Positions 16,043-24,584 of a stretch of 64,000 nucleotides of DNA are shown piece by piece. Source of the DNA: Nannocystis exedens. GTDB taxonomy: Bacteria > Myxococcota_A > Polyangia > Nannocystales > Nannocystaceae. The number at the start of each line of letters is the position of its first letter. Position 1 is the stretch's first letter. Below the pieces are notes generated by a model that had not been told where the DNA came from, searched no databases, and saw nothing but the letters and a program-made list of their open reading frames with translations. The position numbers and the translations under genes were made by a program. The DNA lies in assembly GCF_002343915.1 (NCBI RefSeq), contig NZ_NETK01000001.1, forward strand, positions 6,834,001 to 6,898,000. Direction: 5' to 3'.

Positions 16043-16825
16043 ATGGACTTCAGGCAGCGGACTCGACACGAGATCACCCGCGACGTCCGGATCACCGCCG
16101 CGGGGTTCGCCCAGGAGCTCGTCAAGACCGCGGTCGCGTCGCTGCAGCGCGCGGCGATCAGCGACAGCGACCCCGACGTCGTGCGGCTCTTCGACGAGGT
16201 CGACGCGCTCGTCGACCGCTTTCGCAGCCACCACCGCGAGCTCAGCAACGCGCGGGTGCTGCGGCGCGGCAACCGGCTGGCCCGGCCGACGGACCCGGGC
16301 GTCCCGGAGCCGGCGCGGCCGTTCTCCTACGTCGGCACGTACTTCGGGGCCTACAGCGACTTCGACGCGTTCGCCCGCGGCGCGCTCGGCTTCACCGGCC
16401 GCGTCCACCCTCGCACCGACATGGCCGGGATCGGCCTCGACATGCACCTGCAGCGGCACTTCTGGACGGTCGAGCGCGAGGGCACGCTGTACGCCTTCCG
16501 CCTCGGCGACGAGGGCGGCGAGGGCGAGGCGCAGCAGGCCGAGCACGTGCGCCGGCTGCTGCGCGCCCGCTTCGGCGACGACGGGGTCGACGAGGCGCTC
16601 CCGGTCTACGCCGGCAAGTTCGCCAGCGTCACCGAGTTCGTCCGCGACTTCCTGTGGCGGCTGCCCTTTCCGACATGGCTCTTGATTCATGTCGACGTGA
16701 CCACCCTCGGCTACGAGTGGAGCGTCGACCGATCGATCTTCACCCTCGCGGCCGGCGAAGGGAAGATGCACGTGTTCATCCGCCGCGACCCGCTGTCGCA
16801 CTGGCGCTATCGCCTGCCGGTGTGA
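16043..16825 (+). CDS. Conserved hypothetical protein, soluble
   Basis: 260 aa, ATG 16043; a TATGGT hexamer and GGAGAGCGAGG lie upstream. The N-terminal 90 residues are helical and charged (RHEITRDVRITAAGFAQELV). The C-terminal 150 residues are mixed alpha/beta with two similar segments, RPFSYVGTYFGAYSDFDAF and LPVYAGKFASVTEFVRDFLW, which may be an internal duplication. It ends WSVDRSIFTLAAGEGKMHVF. No family was recognised. A palindromic unit (CATGGCT-CTTG-ATTCATG, 16674) is translated within the second segment. Confidence 0.7.
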   Translation: MDFRQRTRHEITRDVRITAAGFAQELVKTAVASLQRAAISDSDPDVVRLFDEVDALVDRFRSHHRELSNARVLRRGNRLARPTDPGVPEPARPFSYVGTYFGAYSDFDAFARGALGFTGRVHPRTDMAGIGLDMHLQRHFWTVEREGTLYAFRLGDEGGEGEAQQAEHVRRLLRARFGDDGVDEALPVYAGKFASVTEFVRDFLWRLPFPTWLLIHVDVTTLGYEWSVDRSIFTLAAGEGKMHVFIRRDPLSHWRYRLPV

Positions 16826-17075
16826 CGCGACGGCGAACGAGCGGGCGCGGGTATTTCGAGCCCGACCGCGGCGGGTTGCGCGGTCCGACCCCGCGCGAAG
16901 CTCTCGCCGCCACGGCGCGTGGGCCGAGCGCCAGCTCTCGCGTGGCGACGACGAGCGCGCCTCGCCGCGGTCGACCTCGCGCGACGCCTCGGCGTTGCCC
17001 GGGATTCGACGGGCCGTCGCGGGCCGAGCCGGGGTTCGCCGGTCACGGCGGGTGCTCGAGCCACGCTCGCACCCG

Positions 17076-17684
17076 ATGTCCACCGCCATCACTCCCCATC
17101 CCCCGTGCGTCGCGCGCCCCGCCGCCGGCCTCCTCGTCGCCGGCCTGCTGGCGCTCGCCGCGGCTTGCCGACCAGACATGTCCTTGGAGACATATAACGA
17201 CGTCTCGGCGATCGACGTGACGCTCGTGCCGCGGTCCGACCCCGAGCCGGGTCGCCTCGCCGGCATCACCGCGGCGCACAACGTCGTGCGGGGCGAGCTC
17301 GGCATCGACCCGCTGACCTGGTCGTCGCAGGTCGCCGGGTTCGCCCAGGAGTGGGCCGACAAGCTGGCCCAGAAGGGCTGCGTGATGGAGCACCGGCCGT
17401 CCGACGGGCCCGACGCGCAGCAGTACGGCGAGAACATCTTCGGCAGCCGGGGCTACGCGTCGAGCGCCACGCACGTAATCGCCAACTGGGTCTCCGAGGT
17501 CCAGGACTACGACGCGATCACCCACACCTGCAGCGACGTGTGCGGCCACTACACGCAGGTCGTGTGGGCCGACAGCAAGCGCCTCGGCTGTGGTGTGGCG
17601 AGCTGCGGCGACAGGGAAGTGTGGGTCTGCAACTACGACCCGCCCGGCAACATCCTCGGCGAGCGGCCCTACGAGGCGCGGTGA
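17076..17684 (+). CDS. CAP (SCP/PR-1) domain lipoprotein
   Basis: 202 aa, ATG 17076. Lipobox LAAAC near residue 31. The CAP domain follows: ITAAHNVVRGELGIDPLTWS near residue 63, YGENIFG near 113, CGHYTQVVWADSKRLGCG near 150 and VWVCNYDPPGN near 185. These are the CAP1-CAP4 signatures with His and Glu of the tetrad. Secreted CAP proteins bind sterols or lipids or act on the wall. A perfect-type repeat unit (CATGTCC-TTGG-AGACATA) is translated as PDMSLETY only two residues after the lipobox Cys. Confidence 0.92.
   Translation: MSTAITPHPPCVARPAAGLLVAGLLALAAACRPDMSLETYNDVSAIDVTLVPRSDPEPGRLAGITAAHNVVRGELGIDPLTWSSQVAGFAQEWADKLAQKGCVMEHRPSDGPDAQQYGENIFGSRGYASSATHVIANWVSEVQDYDAITHTCSDVCGHYTQVVWADSKRLGCGVASCGDREVWVCNYDPPGNILGERPYEAR
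17177..17194. repeat. CATG-14 element inside the CAP lipoprotein
   Basis: CATGTCC-TTGG-AGACATA, in frame directly after the lipobox. Confidence 0.8.
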
Positions 17685-17697
17685 CGGGGCGCGCTGG

Positions 17698-19935
17698 TCA
17701 GCGGCGCGCCAACAGCACCAGCCCGGCGATGAGCAGGCCGAACGGGATCAGCGAGCCGAGGTCGCCGAGCTCGGCCGTCTCGCCGAAGTCGATCGCGTGC
17801 TGCACCGACGGCGCGAGCGCCAGCAGGGCCAGGCCGATGCCGGCGATCGCCCCGCCGGCGATGAGGCCGCTCGACATCAGCACGCCGGGGCTCGACTCGG
17901 CCTCGAGCTCGCTCTCGGCGGCCAGGCCGGCCTCGGCGCGCCGGCGCTGGCGGGCGCGGTCGGCGAAGTGACGCACGAGGCCGCCGATGAAGATCGGCGC
18001 GCTGGCGGAGATCGGCAAATACACGCCGACGGCGAAGGGCAGCGCGCTGACGCTGGCGAGCTCGAGCGTGACGGCGATCATCACCCCGAGGATGACGAGC
18101 ACCCACGGCAGCTGCTGGGTGAGGATGCCGTCGGTGATCAGCGCCATCAGGCTCGCCTTCGGGGCGTCGTACTTGACCACCGGCGTGTCGTCGTCGCGCT
18201 TCTTGACCCGGCCGTTGATGCCCGGGTCGACCAGGTACTTGATCTTGCCTGTCTCGTCGACCAGGTACTTGCCGGCGGGGATGCCGTCGCGCGGCTTGGG
18301 CAGCTGCAGCACGCGGTAGCTGGCCGAGTCGGTCAGCGCCTCCGGCCCGCGCAGCGGCTCGGCCGGGCCGAGCGGGACGTCGGCGGGCGCGTGGACGCCG
18401 GCCGCCTCGTGCTTCAGCGTGTAGACGGTGCTGGCGTTGTTGAGCAGCAAGAGGGTGAAGCCGATCACCAGCGCCGAGGCGGCCGCGCCGATGATCATCG
18501 TGATCTGCTGCCGCCGCGGGGTCGCCCCGATCAGCGCGCCGGTCTTGAGCGACTGCGCCGTGGTGCCGCCGACGCTGGCGGCGACGCAGACGACGCCGGC
18601 GATGGTGAGCGCGCCGAGGCGGTGCTCGGGCCCGACCCAGTCGGCGGCGAGGAAGATCAGGCAGGTCAGCAGCAGGGTCGCCACCGTCATGCCGGAGATC
18701 GGGTTCGACGACGAGCCGATCTCGCCGGTCAGGCGGCCCGACACGGTGACGAACAGGAACGCGAACAGGCCCATCAGCAGCGCGCCGAGGAAGCCGACCG
18801 GGAAGAACGGCGACAGGCTGATCGCGGTGATCACCCCGAGCGCGCCGAGCAGCACGACCTTCATCGACAGCTCGCGCTCGGTGCGGACCACCTCCGCCTG
18901 GCCCTTGCCGCCGCCGAGCGAGGACAGGCCGGCGCGCAGCGACGAGACGATCGTCGGCAGCGAGCGCGCCATGCTGATGATGCCGCCGGCCGCGACCGCG
19001 CCGGCGCCGATGTAGAGCACGTAGGCGTTGCGGATGTCGTCGATGCCCATCGACGCGATCGGCTTGGTGGCCGGGAACACCAGCGCGTCGGGGCTGGCGC
19101 TGCCGAAGAACTTGATCATCGGGATCAGCACCAGATACGACAGCACGCCGCCGCCGAGCATGATCCCGCCGACGCGCAGGCCGACGATGTAGCCGACCCC
19201 GAGCAGCTCCGGCGAGATCTCGGCGCCCACCGAGCCGCCCGGCAACACCCCCGGCGAATTGACGGTGAGGTTGCCCTGCGGCGTGACGATCGTCTTCGTC
19301 CCGCCCGAGACCCACGTCGGCACCTCCTTCCACAGGTGCGCGCCCGCCATCGCCAGCTTGTAGAACAGGCCGACGAAGAAGCCGGTGAACACGGTGCGCG
19401 CGGTCGCGCCGCCGCGCTCGCCGACCTTCAGCACCTCGGCGCAGGCGGTGCCCTCGGGGAACGCCAGCGACTTGTCGGCCATCATCGGCCGGCGCATCGG
19501 CGAGAACAGCAGCACGCCGAGGATGCTGCCGAGGATCGCCACCAGCATGACGCGGCCGATGTCCATGTCGTAGCCGAGGATCATCAGCGCCGGCATCGTC
19601 ACGCCGACGCCGAATGCGATCGACTCGCCGGCCGAGCCGGCCGTCTGCACCGTGTTGTTCTCGAGGATGGTCGCGCGGCGGGTCCCGAGCGCGCGGCTCA
19701 GCGCGCGCAGCACGGTGATCGCCAGCACCGCGACGGGGATCGAGGCCGAGACGGTGAGGCCGACCTTGAGGGTGAGGTAGATCGACGAGGCGCCGAAGAT
19801 GACCCCGAGCACGACGCCGAGCAGCAGCGGCCCGCGCGTCAATTCGGGCGGGTCACGGTCGGGCGGGACGGGGATCGGGAGGGCTTCGCCGGCGGACACG
19901 CGGGCGACGGTAGCCGATCCGCGCCGGGCGGTCAC
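17698..19935 (-). CDS. OPT family oligopeptide transporter
   Basis: 745 aa, about 14-16 hydrophobic segments. The N-terminal LLGVVLGVIFGASSIYLTLKV and ENNTVQTAGSAGESIAFGVG are OPT signatures, followed by SLAFPEGTACAEVLKVGERG. A hydrophilic loop rich in Lys/Asp (residues 540-590, YLVDETGKIKYLVDPGINGR) precedes the last six segments. OPT proteins import oligopeptides or metal-chelate complexes by proton symport. It converges on the CAP gene with a 13-bp gap and lies 7 bp upstream of the antiporter gene's stop on the same strand, so antiporter and OPT are probably one transcript. Confidence 0.93.
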   Translation of the reverse strand: MTARRGSATVARVSAGEALPIPVPPDRDPPELTRGPLLLGVVLGVIFGASSIYLTLKVGLTVSASIPVAVLAITVLRALSRALGTRRATILENNTVQTAGSAGESIAFGVGVTMPALMILGYDMDIGRVMLVAILGSILGVLLFSPMRRPMMADKSLAFPEGTACAEVLKVGERGGATARTVFTGFFVGLFYKLAMAGAHLWKEVPTWVSGGTKTIVTPQGNLTVNSPGVLPGGSVGAEISPELLGVGYIVGLRVGGIMLGGGVLSYLVLIPMIKFFGSASPDALVFPATKPIASMGIDDIRNAYVLYIGAGAVAAGGIISMARSLPTIVSSLRAGLSSLGGGKGQAEVVRTERELSMKVVLLGALGVITAISLSPFFPVGFLGALLMGLFAFLFVTVSGRLTGEIGSSSNPISGMTVATLLLTCLIFLAADWVGPEHRLGALTIAGVVCVAASVGGTTAQSLKTGALIGATPRRQQITMIIGAAASALVIGFTLLLLNNASTVYTLKHEAAGVHAPADVPLGPAEPLRGPEALTDSASYRVLQLPKPRDGIPAGKYLVDETGKIKYLVDPGINGRVKKRDDDTPVVKYDAPKASLMALITDGILTQQLPWVLVILGVMIAVTLELASVSALPFAVGVYLPISASAPIFIGGLVRHFADRARQRRRAEAGLAAESELEAESSPGVLMSSGLIAGGAIAGIGLALLALAPSVQHAIDFGETAELGDLGSLIPFGLLIAGLVLLARR

Positions 19936-19942
19936 GCGGGAT

Positions 19943-21031
19943 TCACGCGGCCTGGTCGTTGCGCCGCTTCAGCTCGAGCACGAGGCCGAGCAGCAGGGTG
20001 ATCGCGGTCAGCGGCAAGGCGACGTAGCGCATCGCCATGCCGTAGGTCGCCAGCGCCTCGTGCTGCATCGACGCGAGGATCAGGTAGGCCGTGTACGCGC
20101 AGTAGTAGAACAGGAACAGCGCGCCCTCCCAGCGGGCCAGGCCGCCGCCGGTGATGAACAGCGGCAGGCAGGAGACGGCGACCGCGGTCATCACCGGGAT
20201 GTCGAACGACAGCGCGGCCGGGGCGACGGCGACGCCGCTCGGGGCGACGGCGGCGCTGATGCCGAGGACGCAGAGCACGTTGAAGATGTTGCTGCCGACC
20301 ACGTTGCCGACGGCGATGTCGCGCTGGCCGCGGATGGCGGCGAGCACCGAGGTGGCGACCTCCGGCAGCGAGGTGCCGGCGGCGACGATCGTCAGGCCGA
20401 TGACGAGCTCGCTGACGCCGAGCAGGCGGGCGAACGCGACCGCGCCGTCGACCAGCCAGCGCGAGCCGAGCACCAGCATCGCCAGACCGGCCACCAACAT
20501 GACCAATTGGACAGGCAGCTTCGCGGTCAGGCTGCCGGGCCGGGCCAGCGGGACCTCCTCGTCGCCGCCCTCGCCGTCGCGCCTGGCGATCCGCAGCAGC
20601 ATGACGGTGTAGACCAGCAGGGCGGCGAACAGGAGGATGCCGTCGACGCGGCCGATCACGCCGTCGAGCGCCATCAGCCAGCAGGCCGCGCTGGCGACGA
20701 GCATCAGCGGCACGTCGAAGCGGACCAGCTGGCGCTGGACCAGCAGCGGCGCGATCAGGGCCGACACGCCGAGGATGAACAGGACGTTGAAGATGTTGCT
20801 GCCGACGACGTTGCCGAGCGCGACGTCGGCGCCGCCCGGCGACAGCGCGGCGCTGACCGAGACGGCGAGCTCGGGCGCCGAGGTGCCGAAGGCGACGACC
20901 GTGAGGCCAATGACCAGCGGCGACACGCCGAGGCGCGCGGCCAGACGGGCGGCGCCGCTCACCAGCAGCTCGGCGCCGACGACGAGGAGGACGAGGCCGA
21001 GGACGAACAGCGCGACGGTGAGGGCGGACAT
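19943..21031 (-). CDS. Calcium/sodium antiporter (CaCA, YrbG type)
   Basis: 362 aa, ATG 21031; longer in-frame starts add only Arg-rich sequence. Two inverted five-helix halves carry the alpha-1 motif VVAFGTSAPELAVSVSAAL with GNVVGSNIFNVLFILG and the alpha-2 motif VAAGTSLPEVATSVLAAI with GNVVGSNIFNVLCVLG. These contain the ion-coordinating Glu, Ser and Asn. A cytoplasmic Glu/Arg loop joins the halves near residue 165. It extrudes Ca2+ in exchange for Na+. It is followed 7 bp downstream by the OPT transporter gene. A repeat unit (CATGACC-AATT-GGACAGG, 20498) is translated inside alpha-2's half. Confidence 0.93.
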   Translation of the reverse strand: MSALTVALFVLGLVLLVVGAELLVSGAARLAARLGVSPLVIGLTVVAFGTSAPELAVSVSAALSPGGADVALGNVVGSNIFNVLFILGVSALIAPLLVQRQLVRFDVPLMLVASAACWLMALDGVIGRVDGILLFAALLVYTVMLLRIARRDGEGGDEEVPLARPGSLTAKLPVQLVMLVAGLAMLVLGSRWLVDGAVAFARLLGVSELVIGLTIVAAGTSLPEVATSVLAAIRGQRDIAVGNVVGSNIFNVLCVLGISAAVAPSGVAVAPAALSFDIPVMTAVAVSCLPLFITGGGLARWEGALFLFYYCAYTAYLILASMQHEALATYGMAMRYVALPLTAITLLLGLVLELKRRNDQAA

Positions 21032-21164
21032 CGGTGGCCGGGAGGATACGCGACCGAACCGCTGTTCGCCGCTCGCAGGCGTCTGCGCGCGGACGGGAGG
21101 ACCCTGGCGGAGGCGTGGCCGTCGCGCAGGCCGAGCGCCCCCGGGCGCGCGGCAACGCCCGCTC

Positions 21165-21896
21165 TCACTTCTTCTTCTTCTCGTCCTTGCCCTCGGCCTC
21201 GCCCTCACCCTCCTTGAACTTGTTGGTGGTGAGGGTCTCGTCCTTCTCGATCTCCTCGAGCGCCTTGTTGATGCCCTCGAGCTCGGTGCGCGCGTTCTTG
21301 ATGGCCTCGGTGAACGCGGCCTCGCTGGCGATCTGCGGCCCGAGGTTGTTGACGACCTCCTCGAGCGGGCGGAACAGCTTGTTGTAGCTGGCCTGGGTGT
21401 TGCCGCCCTTGGTGCTGCGCTCCGACAGCTTGTCGATCTGCTTGATCAGCGCCTTGAAGCGGTCCTGCAGCGGCTTGATGCCCTTGTCGGCGGCCTTCTG
21501 CGGGTCCTTCGCGGCCGCCCACTTGCCGGCCTCCTTCTCGAGGTCGTCGATGAACTTGCCGGTGTCGACGTCGAGCTGCTTGTACTCCTTGATGCGCGTC
21601 TTGATCCACTCGCGCTCGACCTTCTCCATCTCCTTGGCGTTCTCGGCCGCCAGCTCGGCGTCGATCTCGGCCTTGGTCTTGAAGCCGGCCTCCTTGCGGC
21701 GGCGCGCCAGCTCCTCCTCCGACACCCCGGCGTCCTGCTTGAGCTCCGACAGCTTCTTGGTCGGCGGACCGATCTGTTCGGCGATCGACTTGCGCTCGCC
21801 GCCGTCGCACGCGGGCGCGGCCATGAGCGCCCACGGCAGGACGAACATCAAGCTGCGCGTGACGACATGGTCCGAGAAAACAGAACGTTTGGACAT
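21165..21896 (-). CDS. Lys/Glu-rich coiled-coil lipoprotein
   Basis: 243 aa, ATG 21896. The signal peptide ends at MAAPAC near residue 30. The mature protein is almost entirely helical and highly charged, with heptad-like stretches (LARRRKEAGFKTKAEIDAE, AENAKEMEKVEREWIKTRI) and a Lys-rich tail ending KDEKKKK. Lys and Glu use AAG and GAG, so base composition fits the genome. It resembles no enzyme and is probably a periplasmic structural lipoprotein. The gene is monocistronic. Confidence 0.8.
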   Translation of the reverse strand: MSKRSVFSDHVVTRSLMFVLPWALMAAPACDGGERKSIAEQIGPPTKKLSELKQDAGVSEEELARRRKEAGFKTKAEIDAELAAENAKEMEKVEREWIKTRIKEYKQLDVDTGKFIDDLEKEAGKWAAAKDPQKAADKGIKPLQDRFKALIKQIDKLSERSTKGGNTQASYNKLFRPLEEVVNNLGPQIASEAAFTEAIKNARTELEGINKALEEIEKDETLTTNKFKEGEGEAEGKDEKKKK

Positions 21897-21942
21897 GAGC
21901 AGATCCCCCAGCGCGCACGATACGAGCGGGGGCGCGGGGTTG

Positions 21943-23472
21943 TCAAATACCGTTCTGCTCGCCCTTCTCGGACCTTTTCAGGATGAAACGCAGTTCGCCG
22001 GCCTGAAGCGTGAGATGGGCGACGGGCGCGCCGGGCGGGCCGAATTCCGCGATCGTGGCCGACGGATCTTTGAAGAAGAAGCGGTCCTCCCCCATGAAGT
22101 GCATCCATTTGTCGCCGTGCTCGGGGACATTCATCCACAGGCGATCGCCCTTGCGGAACACCCGGACCTGCTCGATCGCGCTGAGCTCGTCCTCCCCGAC
22201 CAGGCCCTTCAGCTGCTTGTGCGTCGTCTCGGTCAGCGCGTAGGTACCGACGTAGCGGCCGAGCTGCGCGGCCGACAGCCGGACCTCGTCGAACTCGCGC
22301 GGCGGCTGGACCTCGCCGCCGTGGACGATCTGCGCCAGGTCGTAGGCGACCGTGCGGGTGTCGACCGCCTCGGTGTTGGCCAGCACGAACACCGTGACGC
22401 CGTCGCCGAGGAAGCGGGCGATCGTGGCGTTATAGCCCTCGACGCCGCCGGGGTGCCAGGCGATCGTGCCGCCGCCGTCCTGGCGGACGAACCAGCCCAT
22501 GCCGTACTCCTCGCGCACGACGGTGGTCATCTCGTCGAGGCTCTTCTGCGACAGCACGAGGCCCGGGGTGCGGAGGGCGCGGTCCCAGCGGGCCAGGTCG
22601 GCGGCGGTCGAGACCATGCCGGCGGCCCCGCCGTAGGCCGAGGAGTGGCGCTGGGCCGCGGGCACGAGCACCTCGTCCTCGTCGAACTCGTGGCCGAGGG
22701 CGTCGACGGCCAGGCCGATGCCGCTGTCCTTCATGCCCGCGGGCGCCAGCACGCTCGTGCGCAGATAGTCGGCGAACGGCTGGCGCGCGACCTGCTCGAC
22801 CAACTGCCCGAGCAGGAAGTAGCCCGAGTTGCTGAGGTCGAAGTCCGTGCCGGGCACGAACTCGAGCGGCAGGTCCTGGAAGAGCGCCCGCACGTCGGCG
22901 GCCGAGACCGCGCGAGCGTGTCCGACCGAGAACACCGCGGCGTCGGTGTAGCTGGGGATCCCCGAGGTGTGGGTGAGCAGGTGGCGGACGGTGATCCGAT
23001 CGCCGATCGCCGGGTAGTCGGGGATGTACTTGCGGACAGGTGCGTCGAGGTCGACGAGGCCGCGGTCGCGCAGCTGCAGCACCGCCACCGCGGTGAAGGT
23101 CTGGGTCAGCGAGCCGATCTTGAACTTCGTGGTCGCGTCGATCGGGCTCTCCCGCGCGAGGTCGGCCCGGCCGTAGCCGCGCGTCAGCACCAGCTCGCCG
23201 TCCTTCACCACGCCGACGACGCCGTGGAACTTGAAGGCGTCGCCGTAGCTGCGGCCGAACGCGCCGACGTAGGCGTCGACGCGCGCGGCGAGGTCGGCCG
23301 GCAGCGCCAGCGCGGGCACCGGCGGGCCCGCCGGCAGGGCCGCGCTCACCGGCGAGTCGTCGCGCGGCAGCTCGGCCGGGACGATCTCCGGGACATGTCG
23401 CGAGAGACCTGTCCATTCGGGCATCCAGCCGGCGGCCGCGGCGGCCACCGCGGCGACGGCGACGGCCAGCAC
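21943..23472 (-). CDS. Beta-lactamase-fold serine hydrolase, catalytic residues altered
   Basis: 509 aa in this frame, preceded by a transmembrane stretch that continues upstream without a start, so the true 5' end is likely the fragment at 23545-23666. Class C/PBP4* domain: KFKIGSLTQTFTAVAVLQL holds the nucleophile Ser, but the SxxK Lys is Gln (CAG). The second motif is DLSNSGYFLLGQL, with Leu in place of the YxN Tyr. The third motif, WHPGGVEGY, is kept. A C-terminal lipocalin-like domain follows from about residue 385. If the substitutions are real it is a non-catalytic binder. It lies downstream of an ECF sigma factor. Confidence 0.85.
   Translation of the reverse strand: MLAVAVAAVAAAAAGWMPEWTGLSRHVPEIVPAELPRDDSPVSAALPAGPPVPALALPADLAARVDAYVGAFGRSYGDAFKFHGVVGVVKDGELVLTRGYGRADLARESPIDATTKFKIGSLTQTFTAVAVLQLRDRGLVDLDAPVRKYIPDYPAIGDRITVRHLLTHTSGIPSYTDAAVFSVGHARAVSAADVRALFQDLPLEFVPGTDFDLSNSGYFLLGQLVEQVARQPFADYLRTSVLAPAGMKDSGIGLAVDALGHEFDEDEVLVPAAQRHSSAYGGAAGMVSTAADLARWDRALRTPGLVLSQKSLDEMTTVVREEYGMGWFVRQDGGGTIAWHPGGVEGYNATIARFLGDGVTVFVLANTEAVDTRTVAYDLAQIVHGGEVQPPREFDEVRLSAAQLGRYVGTYALTETTHKQLKGLVGEDELSAIEQVRVFRKGDRLWMNVPEHGDKWMHFMGEDRFFFKDPSATIAEFGPPGAPVAHLTLQAGELRFILKRSEKGEQNGI
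23394..23425. repeat. CATG-14 elements inside the serine hydrolase linker
   Basis: CATGTCG-CGAG-AGACCTG and CCTGTCC-ATTC-GGGCATC, overlapping on the 14-bp phase, are translated between the membrane helix and the hydrolase domain. Confidence 0.8.
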
Positions 23473-23544
23473 GCCGGCGACGGCGACGCCGGCGAGGCGC
23501 GGCAGGCCGAGGCCGAAGAAGCGGCGGAACGGCGCGCGCTCGGG

Positions 23545-23666
23545 CCCGCCGGGGCCTCGGCGGCGAGGGCCGCGAGCACGCGGTCGGCGAAGTCGGCGGG
23601 CGGCTCGGCGGCGGTGAACGCCGCGAGCGCGCGGCGCTCGGCGTCGGTGCGGGGTTCGTCATGCAC
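23545..23666 (-). CDS. Anti-sigma-like N-terminus, frameshifted from the serine hydrolase
   Basis: GTG 23666 overlaps the sigma-factor stop (GTGCATGA). The segment ALAAFTAAEPPADFADRVLA is typical of the short cytoplasmic part of myxobacterial anti-sigma or membrane sensor proteins. This frame degenerates into Ser/Ala-rich sequence after about 42 codons. A one-base shift in the G/C run near 23542-23550 joins it to PERAPFRRFFGLGLPRLAG, then a 25-residue membrane helix and the hydrolase. The intended product is probably one protein: cytoplasmic anti-sigma tail, membrane helix, periplasmic hydrolase-like sensor. A real mutation or a sequencing error is equally possible. Confidence 0.6.
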
Positions 23667-24267
23667 GGTACACCTCCTCCAAGGCGCGGCGCAGGGCGGC
23701 GCGGGCGCGAGACAGTCGGGACTTCACGGTGCCGAGATCGATCTGCAGGTTGTCGGCGATCTCGGCGTACTCGAGCTCGTGGTACTCGCGCAGCAAGAAG
23801 GCGGCGCGGAACTCGGGGGACAGGTCGTCGATCGCGTGCTGCAGCGCGGCCGCCAGGCGCACGCGCTCGGCGTCGGCGTCGGCCGCGGCCGGACCCGCGG
23901 GCTCGGCAGCCGGATCGATCGGCGCGACCTCAAGCCTTCGCCGCCGCAGCTCGTCGATCGCCAGCCGACCGGCGATCGTCAGGATCCACGTCGACAGCCG
24001 CGCGGGCCCGCGACGGTCGAACCCTTCCAGGGCGCGGAACACTCGCAAGAATGTCTCTTGGGCCAGGTCCTCGACCAGCGGCGCCGCGGCCCGCCCGTGC
24101 AGCATGCGCGACAGCAGCGCGAACACGGGGCGTTGATAGCGGACCACGAGGTCCCTCCGCGCCCGCGCGTCGCCCCGCTGGGCGCGGGCCAAGGTCAGCT
24201 CGTCGAGCTCGTCGGGTGGTGGTCGGGGCGGCACGGCTTCGGGGTCCCGCGAGGCGAGGGCGGTCAC
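23659..24267 (-). CDS. ECF-type RNA polymerase sigma factor
   Basis: 202 aa, GTG 24267. Region 2 spans residues 35-100 (LVVRYQRPVFALLSRML, VEDLAQETFLRVFRALEGF, LSTWILTIAGRLAIDELRRR). Region 4 spans residues 140-195 (LSPEFRAAFLLREYHELEY, AEIADNLQIDLGTVKSRLSR). An Ala/Pro/Asp linker lies between them. It directs RNA polymerase to a dedicated promoter set and is normally held by the membrane protein encoded next, here the anti-sigma-like/hydrolase gene with which it overlaps. Target promoters are not visible. Confidence 0.93.
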   Translation of the reverse strand: MTALASRDPEAVPPRPPPDELDELTLARAQRGDARARRDLVVRYQRPVFALLSRMLHGRAAAPLVEDLAQETFLRVFRALEGFDRRGPARLSTWILTIAGRLAIDELRRRRLEVAPIDPAAEPAGPAAADADAERVRLAAALQHAIDDLSPEFRAAFLLREYHELEYAEIADNLQIDLGTVKSRLSRARAALRRALEEVYRA

Positions 24268-24584
24268 GCGAGGGTGTCACGGGCGGCCCCCCCGCAGGTT
24301 CCCGATCGACGCCAGAAAGCATGAGAACGGGCACCACGAGGCGATGGAGGCGCCTGCGCGAAAACGACCCGCGCCGGTTGGCCGGCTTCGAGAGCGCGGA
24401 CGCCACGGCCACGAGGGCGACCTTCTCTTCATGGAGGTCGGTCCCCCGGCAAGCTCGCGGAGGCACGCCGCGATCGGGTCGGTCTTCTCTCTTTCTAATA
24501 AGAAAAATCGCGAGAAAGATCGCGGGCCCCGGGAACCTCGTCGTCCCGCTCCCGTGTGACGGGGCGAACGGAGGAAGCGACGAT
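24268..24584. other. Divergent promoter region, sigma operon and AgmX-type gene
   Basis: The gap holds an unusually AT-rich patch (24486-24517, TTTCTAATAAGAAAAATCGC) with small inverted repeats TTTCT-AATA-AGAAA and CGCGA-N6-TCGCG. It is likely the promoter of the plus-strand gene. No coding sequence was recognised. Confidence 0.4.

Noticed and set aside
17590..20001. An 803-codon plus-strand frame
   Set aside because: It is antisense to the OPT transporter with a Gln/Arg/His/Asp-rich composition and no domains.
23346..23662. A third overlapping frame starting MTNPAPTPSAARS after the sigma factor
   Set aside because: It is Pro/Arg low-complexity sequence. The GTG frame at 23666 carries the recognisable anti-sigma-like segment instead.
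24050..24067. Element-like AATGTCT-CTTG-GGCCAGG inside the sigma factor
   Set aside because: It encodes the conserved region 2 sequence LAQETFL, so the match is probably fortuitous.
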